A stretch of 64,000 nt of DNA. Source: Ginsengibacter sp963792025 (lineage in GTDB: Bacteria; Bacteroidota; Bacteroidia; Chitinophagales; Chitinophagaceae). The stretch spans positions 723,724 to 787,723 of the forward strand of contig CAWBUS010000008.1 in NCBI GenBank assembly GCA_963792025.1, given 5' to 3'. Both the position numbers and the translations under genes were made by a program. Numbering within the stretch: position 1 is the first letter of the stretch; each line of letters opens with the position of its first letter. This document shows positions 7,726-16,142 of the stretch, one piece after another. Under the pieces are notes generated by a model. The model had not been told where the DNA came from. It searched no databases and saw only the letters and a program-made list of their open reading frames with translations.

Positions 7726-8655
7726 ATGAAAAAACAAAACATATATTTTATCACGATACGTAGCATAGCATTTAGCCTGCTAATGTTCGTGAGCCTCGGG
7801 TTAGTTGCACAGGATTCAACGCAGGCTGATAATACATCACCTGAACCCGTGGTCAAAAAGAAATCCTTTGTAAAAAATACATTTGAAGGAAATTATTTAA
7901 TAGATAACCAAACCGTAATGGTGGATGTTAAGGGAACTTTTGAATTTGCTATTCAACACAGGTTTGGTATTGCAAGTCACGGCTTCAAAGATATGTTTGG
8001 TCTTTTTGCAGGTGCAAACATGAGGTTAGGATTTAGTTATGTACCCGTTAAAAATTTACTGGTTGGGTTTGGCGCATCAAATGATAGGATGCAGGTTGAC
8101 TGGGATGTAAAATATGCCCTGCTAAAACAAACGAAAGACAATGCCATGCCTGTGAGTATCTCGTATTTTGCCAATGCGGTTATGGATACACGAAAACAGG
8201 ATGCCACCACTTTGTTTTCAACGTTATCAGATAGATTCAGTTACTTTAACGAGCTGATGGTTGCGAGGAAAATTTCAGATAAACTTTCAGTCCAGGCCGG
8301 CATAAGTTTATCTCACTTTAATAACCTGGAAGGGTATCTCGATTCAGCAGGAAAAGTGCAGCCTTATATGAAAAATGACAATTTCGCATTTTCGGTTTCC
8401 GGCCGGTATAAAATATCTCCGCAAACCGCTCTAATTGCCAACTATGACCAACCGTTTACGCAAAATCCTACCAATAATCCGCATCCAAATATTAGTATCG
8501 GGTTAGAGATGAGATCCAGCGGTCACGACTTCGAAGTATTTGTAGCAAACTACGGCAGCATATTGCCGCAGAATAACACAGTGTTCAATCAAAATGATTT
8601 TACCAAAGGTCAATTCTTAATTGGCTTTAATATTACACGACTGTGGAATTTCTAA
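7726..8655 (+). CDS. DUF5777 family outer-membrane beta-barrel protein (module B)
   Basis: A 309-residue paralogue of the product at 3966. It has a signal peptide ending near V-A-Q-D, then V-K-N-T-F-E-G-N-Y-L-I-D-N-Q-T-V-M-V-D-V, I-Q-H-R-F-G-I, N-N-P-H-P-N-I and the identical C-terminus Q-F-L-I-G-F-N-I-T-R-L-W-N-F. The final Phe and the strand pattern point to an outer-membrane barrel. The conserved order lipoprotein, heme lipoprotein, barrel in both modules indicates that the three products work together. Co-transcribed with its neighbours by spacing (9 bp upstream, 50 bp downstream). Confidence 0.78.
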   Translation: MKKQNIYFITIRSIAFSLLMFVSLGLVAQDSTQADNTSPEPVVKKKSFVKNTFEGNYLIDNQTVMVDVKGTFEFAIQHRFGIASHGFKDMFGLFAGANMRLGFSYVPVKNLLVGFGASNDRMQVDWDVKYALLKQTKDNAMPVSISYFANAVMDTRKQDATTLFSTLSDRFSYFNELMVARKISDKLSVQAGISLSHFNNLEGYLDSAGKVQPYMKNDNFAFSVSGRYKISPQTALIANYDQPFTQNPTNNPHPNISIGLEMRSSGHDFEVFVANYGSILPQNNTVFNQNDFTKGQFLIGFNITRLWNF

Positions 8656-8705
8656 CCAATAATAGTATTACCTTGATCAATTCACCAAAAAATAAATAAA
8701 ATAAC

Positions 8706-9116
8706 ATGAAAACAAAATTCCTATTAACAACAGCTCTTGTATTTTCCGGTGTCTTAATCTTTAGCGTGATTACGGGTTTCCAGGGTAAAAAACCATGGGT
8801 GGTTCCGGATAAAAATGCGAAGATGAAGAACCCGGTCGCATCAAATGCTGAATCATTGAAAAATGGTAAAGAACTATGGATAAAGAATTGCCAATCCTGC
8901 CACGGCAAATCCGGTCATGGTGATGGACCAAAAGCCGCTCAGTTAAAAACTGAACCAGGCAACTTGTCTTCACCTGATGAACAAAAACAATCAGATGGTT
9001 CGTTCTTCTACAAAATATCCGAAGGCAGGGAAGATATGCCAAGCTTTAAGAAAAAGATCCCGGATGAAGAAGATATCTGGAGCATTGTAAATTACTTAAG
9101 AACGCTTAAGAGCTAA
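8706..9116 (+). CDS. Class I cytochrome c
   Basis: A 136-residue protein with an N-terminal hydrophobic segment (about residues 5-25) that serves as signal or membrane anchor. The mature domain has E-L-W-I-K-N followed by the heme motif C-Q-S-C-H (about residues 63-67), then G-K-S-G-H-G-D-G-P, and D-M-P-S-F-K-K-K carrying the likely distal Met. The end W-S-I-V-N-Y-L-R-T-L is the usual C-terminal helix. It is a monoheme c-type cytochrome on the periplasmic side. Its place between the lipoprotein-barrel genes and the FeS/NrfD genes suggests that it shuttles electrons between the inner-membrane complex and the outer components. Same strand, 50 and 41 bp from its neighbours. Confidence 0.88.
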   Translation: MKTKFLLTTALVFSGVLIFSVITGFQGKKPWVVPDKNAKMKNPVASNAESLKNGKELWIKNCQSCHGKSGHGDGPKAAQLKTEPGNLSSPDEQKQSDGSFFYKISEGREDMPSFKKKIPDEEDIWSIVNYLRTLKS

Positions 9117-9157
9117 ATATTTCATCAATAGATTCTTAAAGTATCATTAAGAAATAT

Positions 9158-9403
9158 ATGGATAACGAAAACAAAATGCAGAGCCGTAAAAAATTTATTG
9201 GCGTAAGCATTTCCGCAGCCGCTTTACTGACAGCCTTCAGATTTTTTATGCCGGGCAAAAAAGCTAAAAAATCCGGCACTGTAAAAATGCTTACACAGGA
9301 TGGTAAACTGGTGGAAGTTGACATCGCAGCGCTTCCAACAAAGAAGAAGAAAATTACCAATAAAGAAATGCAAAGCTGGATTAAAAAGAAAAGTGTCCTA
9401 TAA
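9158..9403 (+). CDS. Small exported or anchored protein of the FeS/NrfD module
   Basis: An 81-residue protein. The N-terminus S-R-K-K-F-I-G-V-S-I-S-A-A-A-L-L-T-A-F resembles a twin-arginine-type signal (RK in place of RR) or a single membrane anchor. The remainder, G-T-V-K-M-L-T-Q-D-G-K-L-V-E-V-D-I-A-A-L-P followed by I-T-N-K-E-M-Q-S-W-I, is clearly similar to the region just after the Tat signal of the next gene product. It lies 15 bp before that gene. I infer a small companion subunit of the FeS/NrfD complex; no catalytic residues are visible. Confidence 0.65.
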   Translation: MDNENKMQSRKKFIGVSISAAALLTAFRFFMPGKKAKKSGTVKMLTQDGKLVEVDIAALPTKKKKITNKEMQSWIKKKSVL

Positions 9404-9418
9404 TAAAACTCATCTGAA

Positions 9419-10342
9419 ATGAATCAAGACAAGTCACGCAGGGAATTCCTGGCAGCAGGATTACTTACTACTCTGGCTGTTGCCTGTAATACTAAAACAC
9501 CTCATCTGCATTCGGAGGAGGATATAGTTGCATCAGGCGAAAAAGTGAAATTACTTTCGGTGGATGGTAATATTATCGAAGTGGATAAGGCCTTTCTAAA
9601 ACCTGTTCCACACATGCCATCCGTAAGTAATGAAGAAGCCAGGAAGGGAATACCAGGCAAAAAATTTGTAATGGTTATCGATCTTTCACGTTGTAAAAAT
9701 GTGAAAGCATGCCAGGCTTCGTGTAATCATGCGCACCATGTACAGGATGCACAGAACTGGATAAAAGTTTACCCGATGCAGGACGCCCAGATGGAAGCTC
9801 CCTATTGGCAACCCACTACCTGCATGCATTGCGACGAACCACCTTGTGTGAAGGTATGCCCGGTAGATGCAACATTTAAACGGCAGGATGGAATTGTGTT
9901 GATTGATAGTGACCGGTGTATTGGCTGCCGGTTTTGTATGGCTGCCTGTCCTTATTCAACCCGTGTGTTTAACTGGGGCGATCCTAATCTCCCGGTAGAT
10001 ATTGCTGACCAACCGTATAATCCGGAAACAAGTTTACCGCAAAAGAAAGGAACAGTTGGCAAATGCGATTTCTGTCCTGATATGACCCGTATGGGCATGT
10101 TGCCACATTGTGTTTCTGCCTGCCCTAACGGCGTATATTTCTTTGGAGACATGATTGAAGATTCCGTTACTAACGGTTCAGAAACTTTTCGTTTCAGCGA
10201 CCTCGTTAGAGACAAAGCCGGCTATCGCCTGATGGAAGATTTGGGAACAAAACCAAGCGTCTATTACCTGCCACCGGTAAACAGGAATTTTAAATTTGAA
10301 GAGGGCCTCGACAAAGAAGCGCCTGCTGAAAAAAAATCTTAA
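9419..10342 (+). CDS. Tat-exported four-cluster [4Fe-4S] ferredoxin subunit (NrfC/DmsB/HybA type)
   Basis: A 307-residue protein. The N-terminus has the twin-arginine motif S-R-R-E-F-L-A-A-G, a short hydrophobic stretch and a Cys (A-V-A-C-N) that could be lipidated. Four cysteine groups follow: C-K-N-V-K-A-C-Q-A-S-C, C-M-H-C-D-E-P-P-C-V-K-V-C-P, C-I-G-C-R-F-C-M-A-A-C-P, and C-D-F-C-P with C-V-S-A-C-P, enough for four cubane clusters. Such subunits pass electrons between a quinone-reactive NrfD-like membrane protein and a periplasmic partner. The next gene, 9 bp downstream, is exactly such a membrane protein. No molybdopterin subunit is encoded nearby. Confidence 0.88.
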   Translation: MNQDKSRREFLAAGLLTTLAVACNTKTPHLHSEEDIVASGEKVKLLSVDGNIIEVDKAFLKPVPHMPSVSNEEARKGIPGKKFVMVIDLSRCKNVKACQASCNHAHHVQDAQNWIKVYPMQDAQMEAPYWQPTTCMHCDEPPCVKVCPVDATFKRQDGIVLIDSDRCIGCRFCMAACPYSTRVFNWGDPNLPVDIADQPYNPETSLPQKKGTVGKCDFCPDMTRMGMLPHCVSACPNGVYFFGDMIEDSVTNGSETFRFSDLVRDKAGYRLMEDLGTKPSVYYLPPVNRNFKFEEGLDKEAPAEKKS

Positions 10343-10351
10343 ACTAATAAC

Positions 10352-11707
10352 GTGGAAAATCTGCAAAATTTATCTGAGGAACAAATCACCAGTGATCTAT
10401 TGCCGCAAAAATTTGGCCGCAGGGGAATGATATGGACCGCTGGCTTAATAGTTATATGTTGTATTGGCGCTTTCGCTTATATAAAACAATTAAGAGAAGG
10501 TTTAATTGTAACCAACATGGGCGATTATGTATCATGGGGAATTTATATTTCGAACTTCGTTTTCTTTGTTGCTGTAAGCCTGGTGGGATCGCTTATCACT
10601 GCAATTTTCCGCCTTTCCGGAGTGCCGTGGCGAACCCCACTAACACGCATAGCCGAAATTATCGCCGTATCGAATATTACTTTTGCCGCACTCATTATTA
10701 TAGTAGATATGGGTCGCCCGGATAGAATATACTTTTTATTTACGCATGGCCGCATCCAGTCACCGATATTGTGGGACGTTATCGTTATAACCACTTATTT
10801 TTTTCTGAGCCTTCTATTGTTATACATTACTTTAATTCCTGATGCCCGTGTGATGATCGGCCTGAGAGATAAATTGGGCAAGCCCTTTTCAAAACTATAC
10901 AGGTGGATGGCTTCGTTTTGGAAAGGCACAGCGGCACAGGAAAAGATAAGAGACAGAGGCATCACGATACTATGCATTACCATTGTGCCAGTGGCTTTTT
11001 GTATACACACTGTTACGTCATGGTTATTTGCCACTACTTATCGTCCCGGCTGGGATAGCAGCAATTTTGGCGCTTACTTTGTATCTGGCGCCTTTCTCGT
11101 GGGTGCCGGCGCAGTGGTCGTGGCCATGTATGTTTTCCGCCGCGTTTATAAACTGGAAAACTATATCACTCAATTGCACTTCGATAAAATGGGTAAGATA
11201 ACGGTTATGCTTGCACTGTTATATTTATATTTTAATGTTAACGAATTTTTGGTACCGGCCTTTAAAATGAAAAAGGAAGAGAGGGATTATTTAAATGGTC
11301 TTTTTACCGGCGACTATTCTATCATGTTCTGGTTTGCTATTTTGGTAGGAATGATTATTCCTATAGTTGTATTGATATTCAAAAAAGGACGAACGCCCAG
11401 GCCAATGTTTATCGTCGGGGTTATGATTGTGATCGGTGCATGGTTCAAAAGGTACCTTATTGTAACACCTACCTTACTGCATCCTTTCTTACCAAAATAT
11501 GATGCACCGGCAAGGTTTAGTTACTACTTTCCGAGCTGGGAAGAGTGGGCCATTACAATTGGTTCTATGGCAGGAGTGTTGCTCATTATTACTTTTTTTG
11601 TGAGAGTGTTTCCTATAATATCAATTTATAAAACACTGGAGGATAAAAATGAAATTACTAAACTGGCTGAAAAACTTGAACAATATGAAAATGTACAGGC
11701 ATCATAA
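10352..11707 (+). CDS. NrfD/PsrC-like quinone-interacting membrane subunit
   Basis: A 451-residue polytopic protein with eight to ten membrane segments, starting at the GTG at 10352. No in-frame ATG lies between the upstream stop and the first helix, and the cytoplasmic N-tail N-L-S-E-E-Q-I is plausible. Features of the NrfD family include the Asp/Tyr-rich first loop (N-M-G-D-Y-V-S-W-G-I-Y-I-S-N), F-R-L-S-G-V-P-W-R-T-P-L-T-R and D-M-G-R-P-D-R-I-Y-F. Relatives in Nrf, Psr, Qrc and alternative complex III exchange electrons with menaquinone. It follows the FeS gene by 9 bp and overlaps the next gene, so these are clearly one operon. Electron direction cannot be told from sequence. Confidence 0.85.
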   Translation: MENLQNLSEEQITSDLLPQKFGRRGMIWTAGLIVICCIGAFAYIKQLREGLIVTNMGDYVSWGIYISNFVFFVAVSLVGSLITAIFRLSGVPWRTPLTRIAEIIAVSNITFAALIIIVDMGRPDRIYFLFTHGRIQSPILWDVIVITTYFFLSLLLLYITLIPDARVMIGLRDKLGKPFSKLYRWMASFWKGTAAQEKIRDRGITILCITIVPVAFCIHTVTSWLFATTYRPGWDSSNFGAYFVSGAFLVGAGAVVVAMYVFRRVYKLENYITQLHFDKMGKITVMLALLYLYFNVNEFLVPAFKMKKEERDYLNGLFTGDYSIMFWFAILVGMIIPIVVLIFKKGRTPRPMFIVGVMIVIGAWFKRYLIVTPTLLHPFLPKYDAPARFSYYFPSWEEWAITIGSMAGVLLIITFFVRVFPIISIYKTLEDKNEITKLAEKLEQYENVQAS

Positions 11708-12581
11708 ATTTCTTATACTTCTCATGTTTCTCTTCGGAACATCTGCTGAAACTATAAATGCACAGGATTCTGCGGCAGCATCTCCAACATTATTAAGTAT
11801 CAATTATTTCCTGCCTGCAAATCACGTCCCTTATTTGGAAGTAACTACAAAAAAGAAAGTAGGACGAAAATTTGAACCTGTAAAAAACATTTCGATAAAT
11901 ATCTATTTCAACGAGGCCGAACAGAAGAATTTGCTTGGTAAAGTAATCACCGACACTATAGGAAAAGGAAGAATAGGTTTACCGCCCTCTTTTAAAAACA
12001 CATGGGATTCCATTGATGAATTTAAATTTGTCGCTCAATCCGATTCTACTGCCGGTCAGGAACCACTGTCCGCAGACATCACAATAAAAAAAGCAATCCT
12101 TACCGTCGATACTGCTTCTGCTGATGGAGCGAGAACTGTTATTGGCGAATTGAAAGAAAAAAATGGAAACGCGTGGGTGCCCGTAAAAGATATTGATATG
12201 AATCTTTCTATAAAACGTATGCTCGGGAATTTATCAGTAGGTGACGAAGCAACGTATACCTCAGATTCTACAGGTGTTTCAAGCGCCGAATTTAAAAGAG
12301 ATTCAATTCCCGGAGATGAAAAAGGAAACATTACCCTCGTTGCTAAAGTGGATGATAATGACACCTATGGTACCCTGTTCGCTGAAAAGACGGTAAACTG
12401 GGGATCGGCCATTCAACCTCCAAAAGACTTCTTTGCTCAAAGAACGCTATGGTCAACACGTTTCAGAACACCCATATGGTTGCTTTTTGTGGCTTATTCT
12501 ATCGTAATAGGCGTATGGGGAACAATTATTTATCTTGTATTTCAGCTAATAAAAATCAAGAAACTGGGAACAGAAACCTGA
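11685..12581 (+). CDS. Signal-peptide protein with two beta domains and a C-terminal membrane anchor
   Basis: Starts at the ATG at 11685 (or 11691), overlapping the end of the NrfD-like gene by 23 bp. An earlier ATG at 11649 would add residues before the signal peptide. A signal peptide (F-L-I-L-L-M-F-L-F to about I-N-A-Q) is followed by two Ser/Thr/Asp-rich beta-rich domains of about 115 residues each that look like repeats (K-N-I-S-I-N-I-Y-F and K-D-I-D-M-N-L-S-I). It ends with one membrane segment (W-L-L-F-V-A-Y-S-I-V-I-G-V-W-G) and a short basic tail. It is therefore a periplasmic protein anchored at its C-terminus in the inner membrane. The overlap suggests an accessory of the NrfD complex. 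Family not recognised. Confidence 0.7.
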   Translation: MKMYRHHKFLILLMFLFGTSAETINAQDSAAASPTLLSINYFLPANHVPYLEVTTKKKVGRKFEPVKNISINIYFNEAEQKNLLGKVITDTIGKGRIGLPPSFKNTWDSIDEFKFVAQSDSTAGQEPLSADITIKKAILTVDTASADGARTVIGELKEKNGNAWVPVKDIDMNLSIKRMLGNLSVGDEATYTSDSTGVSSAEFKRDSIPGDEKGNITLVAKVDDNDTYGTLFAEKTVNWGSAIQPPKDFFAQRTLWSTRFRTPIWLLFVAYSIVIGVWGTIIYLVFQLIKIKKLGTET

Positions 12582-12638
12582 TTGGATAAGAGATAGTATC
12601 TCTCGTAGTTCATCATATCGGTAACCACTTATCCTTTA

Positions 12639-13391
12639 CTACTTTTTCTTAAAATAATACCATAAATATCCCGCTGTTTCTTTAATATAAAAATCCCACC
12701 CGGGCAACACTTGTGGATTTGGTATAAGAGATGAGAAGCTAAAGCGGCCTCTTCCTTCAAAGTAATTACAAGGAAATGGGGCTGTAACAACTCCGGCATT
12801 TTTAAATATAAGTGAAGCCCTTGGCATATGATATGCAGAGGTAATTAGCAGGTAAGGCGGACTCAATTGCAGCGAGTCGAGAATTTGTTTTGAATAGACC
12901 GCATTGTCGAAAGTGTCGTTGGAGCGGTCTTCTACAAAAATTACAGAATCCGGAATCCCCAATACTGAAAGTTCATTTTTTGCCCAGGCTCCTTCGCGGA
13001 AGTTTTTGTCGTCAAATTTTCCATTACCGCCGCTTATTAAAATGTGTTTTATTATTCCGAGTTTGTATAATTTCTCTGCCTGTATAAATCGATCAGCAGT
13101 TGAATTAAAATATCCATTTCCTTCTGCGTCCGGGCTTGCAAATCCGCCGGGAACGATTCCACAACTATAATTTAAGTTATTATTAATTGCAACGGGCTTC
13201 GGCTGCCATTTCTCAGCGTACCAGCTCAACAGCCACTGATTGCCAAACACAATAAAAATGCATATCGCCGCAATCCTGCACATCTTTTTGTGAGAAGCTT
13301 TGCGAAAAAAAAATGCAGCAACAACAAATACAAACACCCAGTTAAGCGGCGATAAAAAAAATGATATGATGTCGGAGGCTAAATGGTGCAT
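12639..13391 (-). CDS. YdcF/SanA-like DUF218 membrane-anchored protein
   Basis: A 250-residue protein with two N-terminal membrane segments (about residues 12-30 and 37-53), then a DUF218 domain: V-P-G-G-F-A-S-P-D, A-D-R-F-I-Q-A-E-K-L-Y, I-L-I-S-G-G-N-G, F-V-E-D-R-S-N-D-T-F-D-N-A and L-I-T-S-A-Y-H-M-P-R-A. These are the conserved acidic, Gly and His/Arg residues of the YdcF/ElyC/SanA group, which is linked to cell-envelope homeostasis in other bacteria. It is convergent with the redox operon (57 bp between stops) and not part of it. A short perfect palindrome lies between the two stops, near 12590-12605. Confidence 0.85.
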   Translation of the reverse strand: MHHLASDIISFFLSPLNWVFVFVVAAFFFRKASHKKMCRIAAICIFIVFGNQWLLSWYAEKWQPKPVAINNNLNYSCGIVPGGFASPDAEGNGYFNSTADRFIQAEKLYKLGIIKHILISGGNGKFDDKNFREGAWAKNELSVLGIPDSVIFVEDRSNDTFDNAVYSKQILDSLQLSPPYLLITSAYHMPRASLIFKNAGVVTAPFPCNYFEGRGRFSFSSLIPNPQVLPGWDFYIKETAGYLWYYFKKK

Positions 13392-13522
13392 GATCTTTTA
13401 GAATTTATATGAAAAGTAATAAATAATAAAAGAAAAAAGATATTACCGTAAGAAGTGTAACACAACCGTAATTTTATTTAGAACAAAATAAATTCTTATG
13501 AATGTTGCATACCTTGTGGTAT

Positions 13523-13556
13523 CAAAAAAAAACAGGCCTTCCTGTAGAAACAGGCC
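13523..13556 (-). terminator. Minus-strand intrinsic terminator
   Basis: Read on the minus strand, GGCCT (13556-13552) and AGGCC (13538-13534) enclose a 12-nt loop. An alternative stem is CCTGT/ACAGG. After TG comes a run of nine T (13532-13524). It is about 560 bp downstream of the sugar transporter stop at 14116, so it either closes a long 3' UTR or ends an unseen small transcript. Confidence 0.6.
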
Positions 13557-14115
13557 GACCCTTTACGATTGCTTGATATGAGAAAGTTTAATTGTATTTG
13601 CCAGGCTGATTCACAGCTTAAATTCATTCTTCACAGTTCCGTACTCTTCTCTAACGCTTTTATAAAGTAAAATTACATCCCGATAAAAGTTAAAACTAAT
13701 CAACTTAGGTTCGGTTATATTATCTCAGAGTGGCTTTACATGCACTAAGATTCCATGCGGTATTGGGTTTCAGTAAAAATATGCTATGATGCCCAAACCT
13801 GTTTTCAGATATATAAATTTTAATAATTCATTCAAATTTGGCGTATTCCGGTCTGTTTAAAAAAGGCAGCTATTTCAGACACTTAATAAACATTTTCACA
13901 AAAGCCGATTCACCCGGAGTTATTGTAATGGCAAGTGTTTCCCGAAACAAAAAGAGATTAGGTTAACTTTTCTAAAGCTCAATTTTAGCAGCAATTGTTG
14001 AGTTCATTAAATGGGCCATTGGATTGGATTTGGTGACAGGTAAACATCGACTTTGTCACTTGTCGGAATGCAACATAATGTCGCCGGCAGGCTCACAAAT
14101 GAGTTATACGTAGGT
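13557..14115. other. Spacer without recognisable gene
   Basis: AT-rich stretch between the minus-strand terminator and the end of the sugar transporter gene. I see no protein-coding frame of convincing composition, no tRNA and no repeat shared with other spacers. A small minus-strand RNA ending at the terminator at 13523 is possible but unsupported. Confidence 0.4.
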
Positions 14116-15471
14116 TTATTCGTGTATTAGTTTCTTTTCAAGTTCTTCTAAAGACACACCTTTTGTTTCAGGCACTTTCGTAAGAACCCAAATTAATTGC
14201 AATACCATCATAAAGGCAAAGAATGCAAATATTGGCCACGGATTTTTGCCGAAAATTCCGCTGTCTTTATCTAAAAAATAAGGGGTAATCAATGTTATAA
14301 GTGCCGCAAATATCCAATGAACACTTGCTCCAAAAGATTGCCCTAACGCCCGGACATTGTTCGGGAATATTTCTGAAATGAAAACCCATATTACGGCGCC
14401 TTGCCCAACTGCATGAGAAGCTATAAACATAATTAGTGAAGAAAGAAGAATAGTATTACTGGCCTGAAATTTAAAACAGATGGCCACCGATATGAGACTT
14501 AAAATGTATCCGAGAGAACCTATAATTAGCAATTGTTTTCGGCCGATGCGGTCGATAAAATACAGGCCAACGAATGTGAAGATAAGATTGGTTCCTCCCA
14601 GTGCAATAGAACTTGCAAGTGAATCTTTTGCGGCAATACCAGCGCTTTGCAAAATCTGCGGAGCATAATATAATATAAAATTTATTCCGGACCACTGGTT
14701 GAAGAATGCTATAAAAAATGCCAGCCATAATACCCTATTGTATTTCTTATTGAAAAACAATTTCTCGTTAGTAAGGCTTGCTTTGATAGTTGCGTTGGCC
14801 GTAATAATCACATTAATTTCTTTATCGGGATCACCGGCGCCTATGAGTACCAGGATCTCTCTTGCCCTCGTTAAGTTGTTTTTGATCGTAATCAGCCAGC
14901 GTGGGCTTTCGGGTACTGTAAACACTAATGCAGTATAAATAATTGAGGGAATTGCCATCACTCCCAGCATCCATCGCCAGTCGTTACTGCCGCCAACTCC
15001 TTTTAGTAAATAGTTAGAAAAATATGCAACAAAAATTCCGAATACTATATTAAACTGGTATAAGCCGGCCAATCTGCCTCTTGTTTTAGCGGTAGATATT
15101 TCTGAAATATAAGTGGGGGCAGCAACCGACGAAACTCCAATGCCAATTCCTCCGATAAAACGAAAGAATGAAAATGTATACGGATCCGGGGCAAGTGCTG
15201 AACCTATCGCGGATAAACTGAACAAAATACCTATCCACAGCAATACTTTCTTACGTCCAAACTTTTCAGTAGGAATACCTCCGAAGATGGCGCCTATTAC
15301 CGTTCCCCACAATGCCATCGACATAATAAAAAAGCCATGAAATAACGGCGTAGTATGCCAGAGCTGTTGAATGGGCTGGTTGGCGCCGGAAATTACAACT
15401 GTATCAAATCCGAATATGAAACCGGCGAGCGCCGCAACTATCGACCAAAGCAGCAGTTTGTTTTTATTCAT
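14116..15471 (-). CDS. Sugar porter family MFS transporter
   Basis: A 451-residue protein with twelve predicted membrane segments. Sugar-porter signatures are present: G-F-I-F-G-F-D-T-V-V-I-S-G in helix 1, G-R-K-K-V-L-L in loop 2-3, G-I-G-I-G-V-S-S-V-A-A-P-T-Y-I-S-E in helix 4, P-E-S-P-R-W-L-I after helix 6, Q-W-S-G-I-N in helix 7, D-R-I-G-R-K in loop 8-9 and V-P-E-T-K-G at the end. It resembles XylE/GLUT-type proton-hexose or pentose symporters, so uptake of a monosaccharide across the inner membrane is likely; the exact sugar cannot be read. It stands alone, with a minus-strand hairpin-T-run about 135 bp upstream. Confidence 0.9.
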   Translation of the reverse strand: MNKNKLLLWSIVAALAGFIFGFDTVVISGANQPIQQLWHTTPLFHGFFIMSMALWGTVIGAIFGGIPTEKFGRKKVLLWIGILFSLSAIGSALAPDPYTFSFFRFIGGIGIGVSSVAAPTYISEISTAKTRGRLAGLYQFNIVFGIFVAYFSNYLLKGVGGSNDWRWMLGVMAIPSIIYTALVFTVPESPRWLITIKNNLTRAREILVLIGAGDPDKEINVIITANATIKASLTNEKLFFNKKYNRVLWLAFFIAFFNQWSGINFILYYAPQILQSAGIAAKDSLASSIALGGTNLIFTFVGLYFIDRIGRKQLLIIGSLGYILSLISVAICFKFQASNTILLSSLIMFIASHAVGQGAVIWVFISEIFPNNVRALGQSFGASVHWIFAALITLITPYFLDKDSGIFGKNPWPIFAFFAFMMVLQLIWVLTKVPETKGVSLEELEKKLIHE

Positions 15472-15605
15472 AGCAAGTATCGTTTTGCAGGAAAAGGTAA
15501 ATCAAATTTTATAGCGTTTAACTACGAATCGCAATTTCGTATTATTTCCTTTTATATCATCATTTAAGAAAATAAAGGTTAAAACCTATTGGATAAAAAG
15601 AAGGC

Positions 15606-15633
15606 AAAAAAAAAGCTACCAGAGGCAGCCTTA
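15606..15633 (-). terminator. Minus-strand intrinsic terminator or attenuator upstream of the sugar transporter
   Basis: On the minus strand, GCTGCC (15630-15625) pairs with GGTAGC (15621-15616) across a TCT loop (one G-T pair), followed by ten T (15615-15606). The structure is convincing. It lies about 505 bp beyond the end of the gene at 16139-16849 and 135 bp before the transporter start. It could end a long 3' UTR, end a small RNA, or attenuate transporter transcription. Confidence 0.7.
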
Positions 15634-15895
15634 ATTAATGGGTTATTTTCAAGAGTTCAAAGGTAAAGCACGGCCGGGGTAGATTCAGGTAGTTATTTTG
15701 ACCGTCTAATTAAATAACGGTATCAATATATCTTTATTGCGGGAATGCATAAAAAATAGAAATTTCTCTATAAGCTCATGAAGAGAATTTTAATCGTTTG
15801 ATAGAAACATTTGTGCGGTGGAAATTTTTTATTAAAAAATTACATTCACCCTTTTGAAGACACTCTATAATAGTTATGCACAAAATATTTTAAAA

Positions 15896-16142
15896 ATGAA
15901 AAGACTAAAATTAATCGCGTTTTTGTTCCCGCCGTTTTATTTTGGAAATGTAAATGTCGCATTTTCACAGTGCGTTTGTTTTTAGCTATGAGAAATTTAC
16001 TAACGGAGAAGGAGACACGCTAAATAATCGCCAGATTTTTACTAATTATGACACTTTGCGCAAATACCCGCTGGCAAGACAAGTAATCTGTTTTAAATTC
16101 GTTTATGCTAAACAGTTAGTATTATTGCCATATTATGTTTAA
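15896..16142 (+). pseudogene. Short remnant of a secreted-protein gene
   Basis: The ATG at 15896 opens a 29-codon frame whose product (K-R-L-K-L-I-A-F-L-F-P-P-F to V-A-F-S-Q) looks like a signal peptide and stops at 15985. A second frame from about 15954 then encodes roughly 50 residues (K-F-T-N-G-E-G-D-T-L-N-N) up to 16142. Together they look like a gene broken by a frameshift and truncated. It overlaps the convergent gene's stop at 16139 by four bases. Weak call. The rest of 15472-15895 holds only the terminator above. Confidence 0.25.

Noticed and set aside
12587..12605. Terminator between the convergent genes at 12581 and 12639
   Set aside because: AGAGATA/TATCTCT is a palindrome, but it is short, AT-rich and without a T-run, so it is not listed as a feature.
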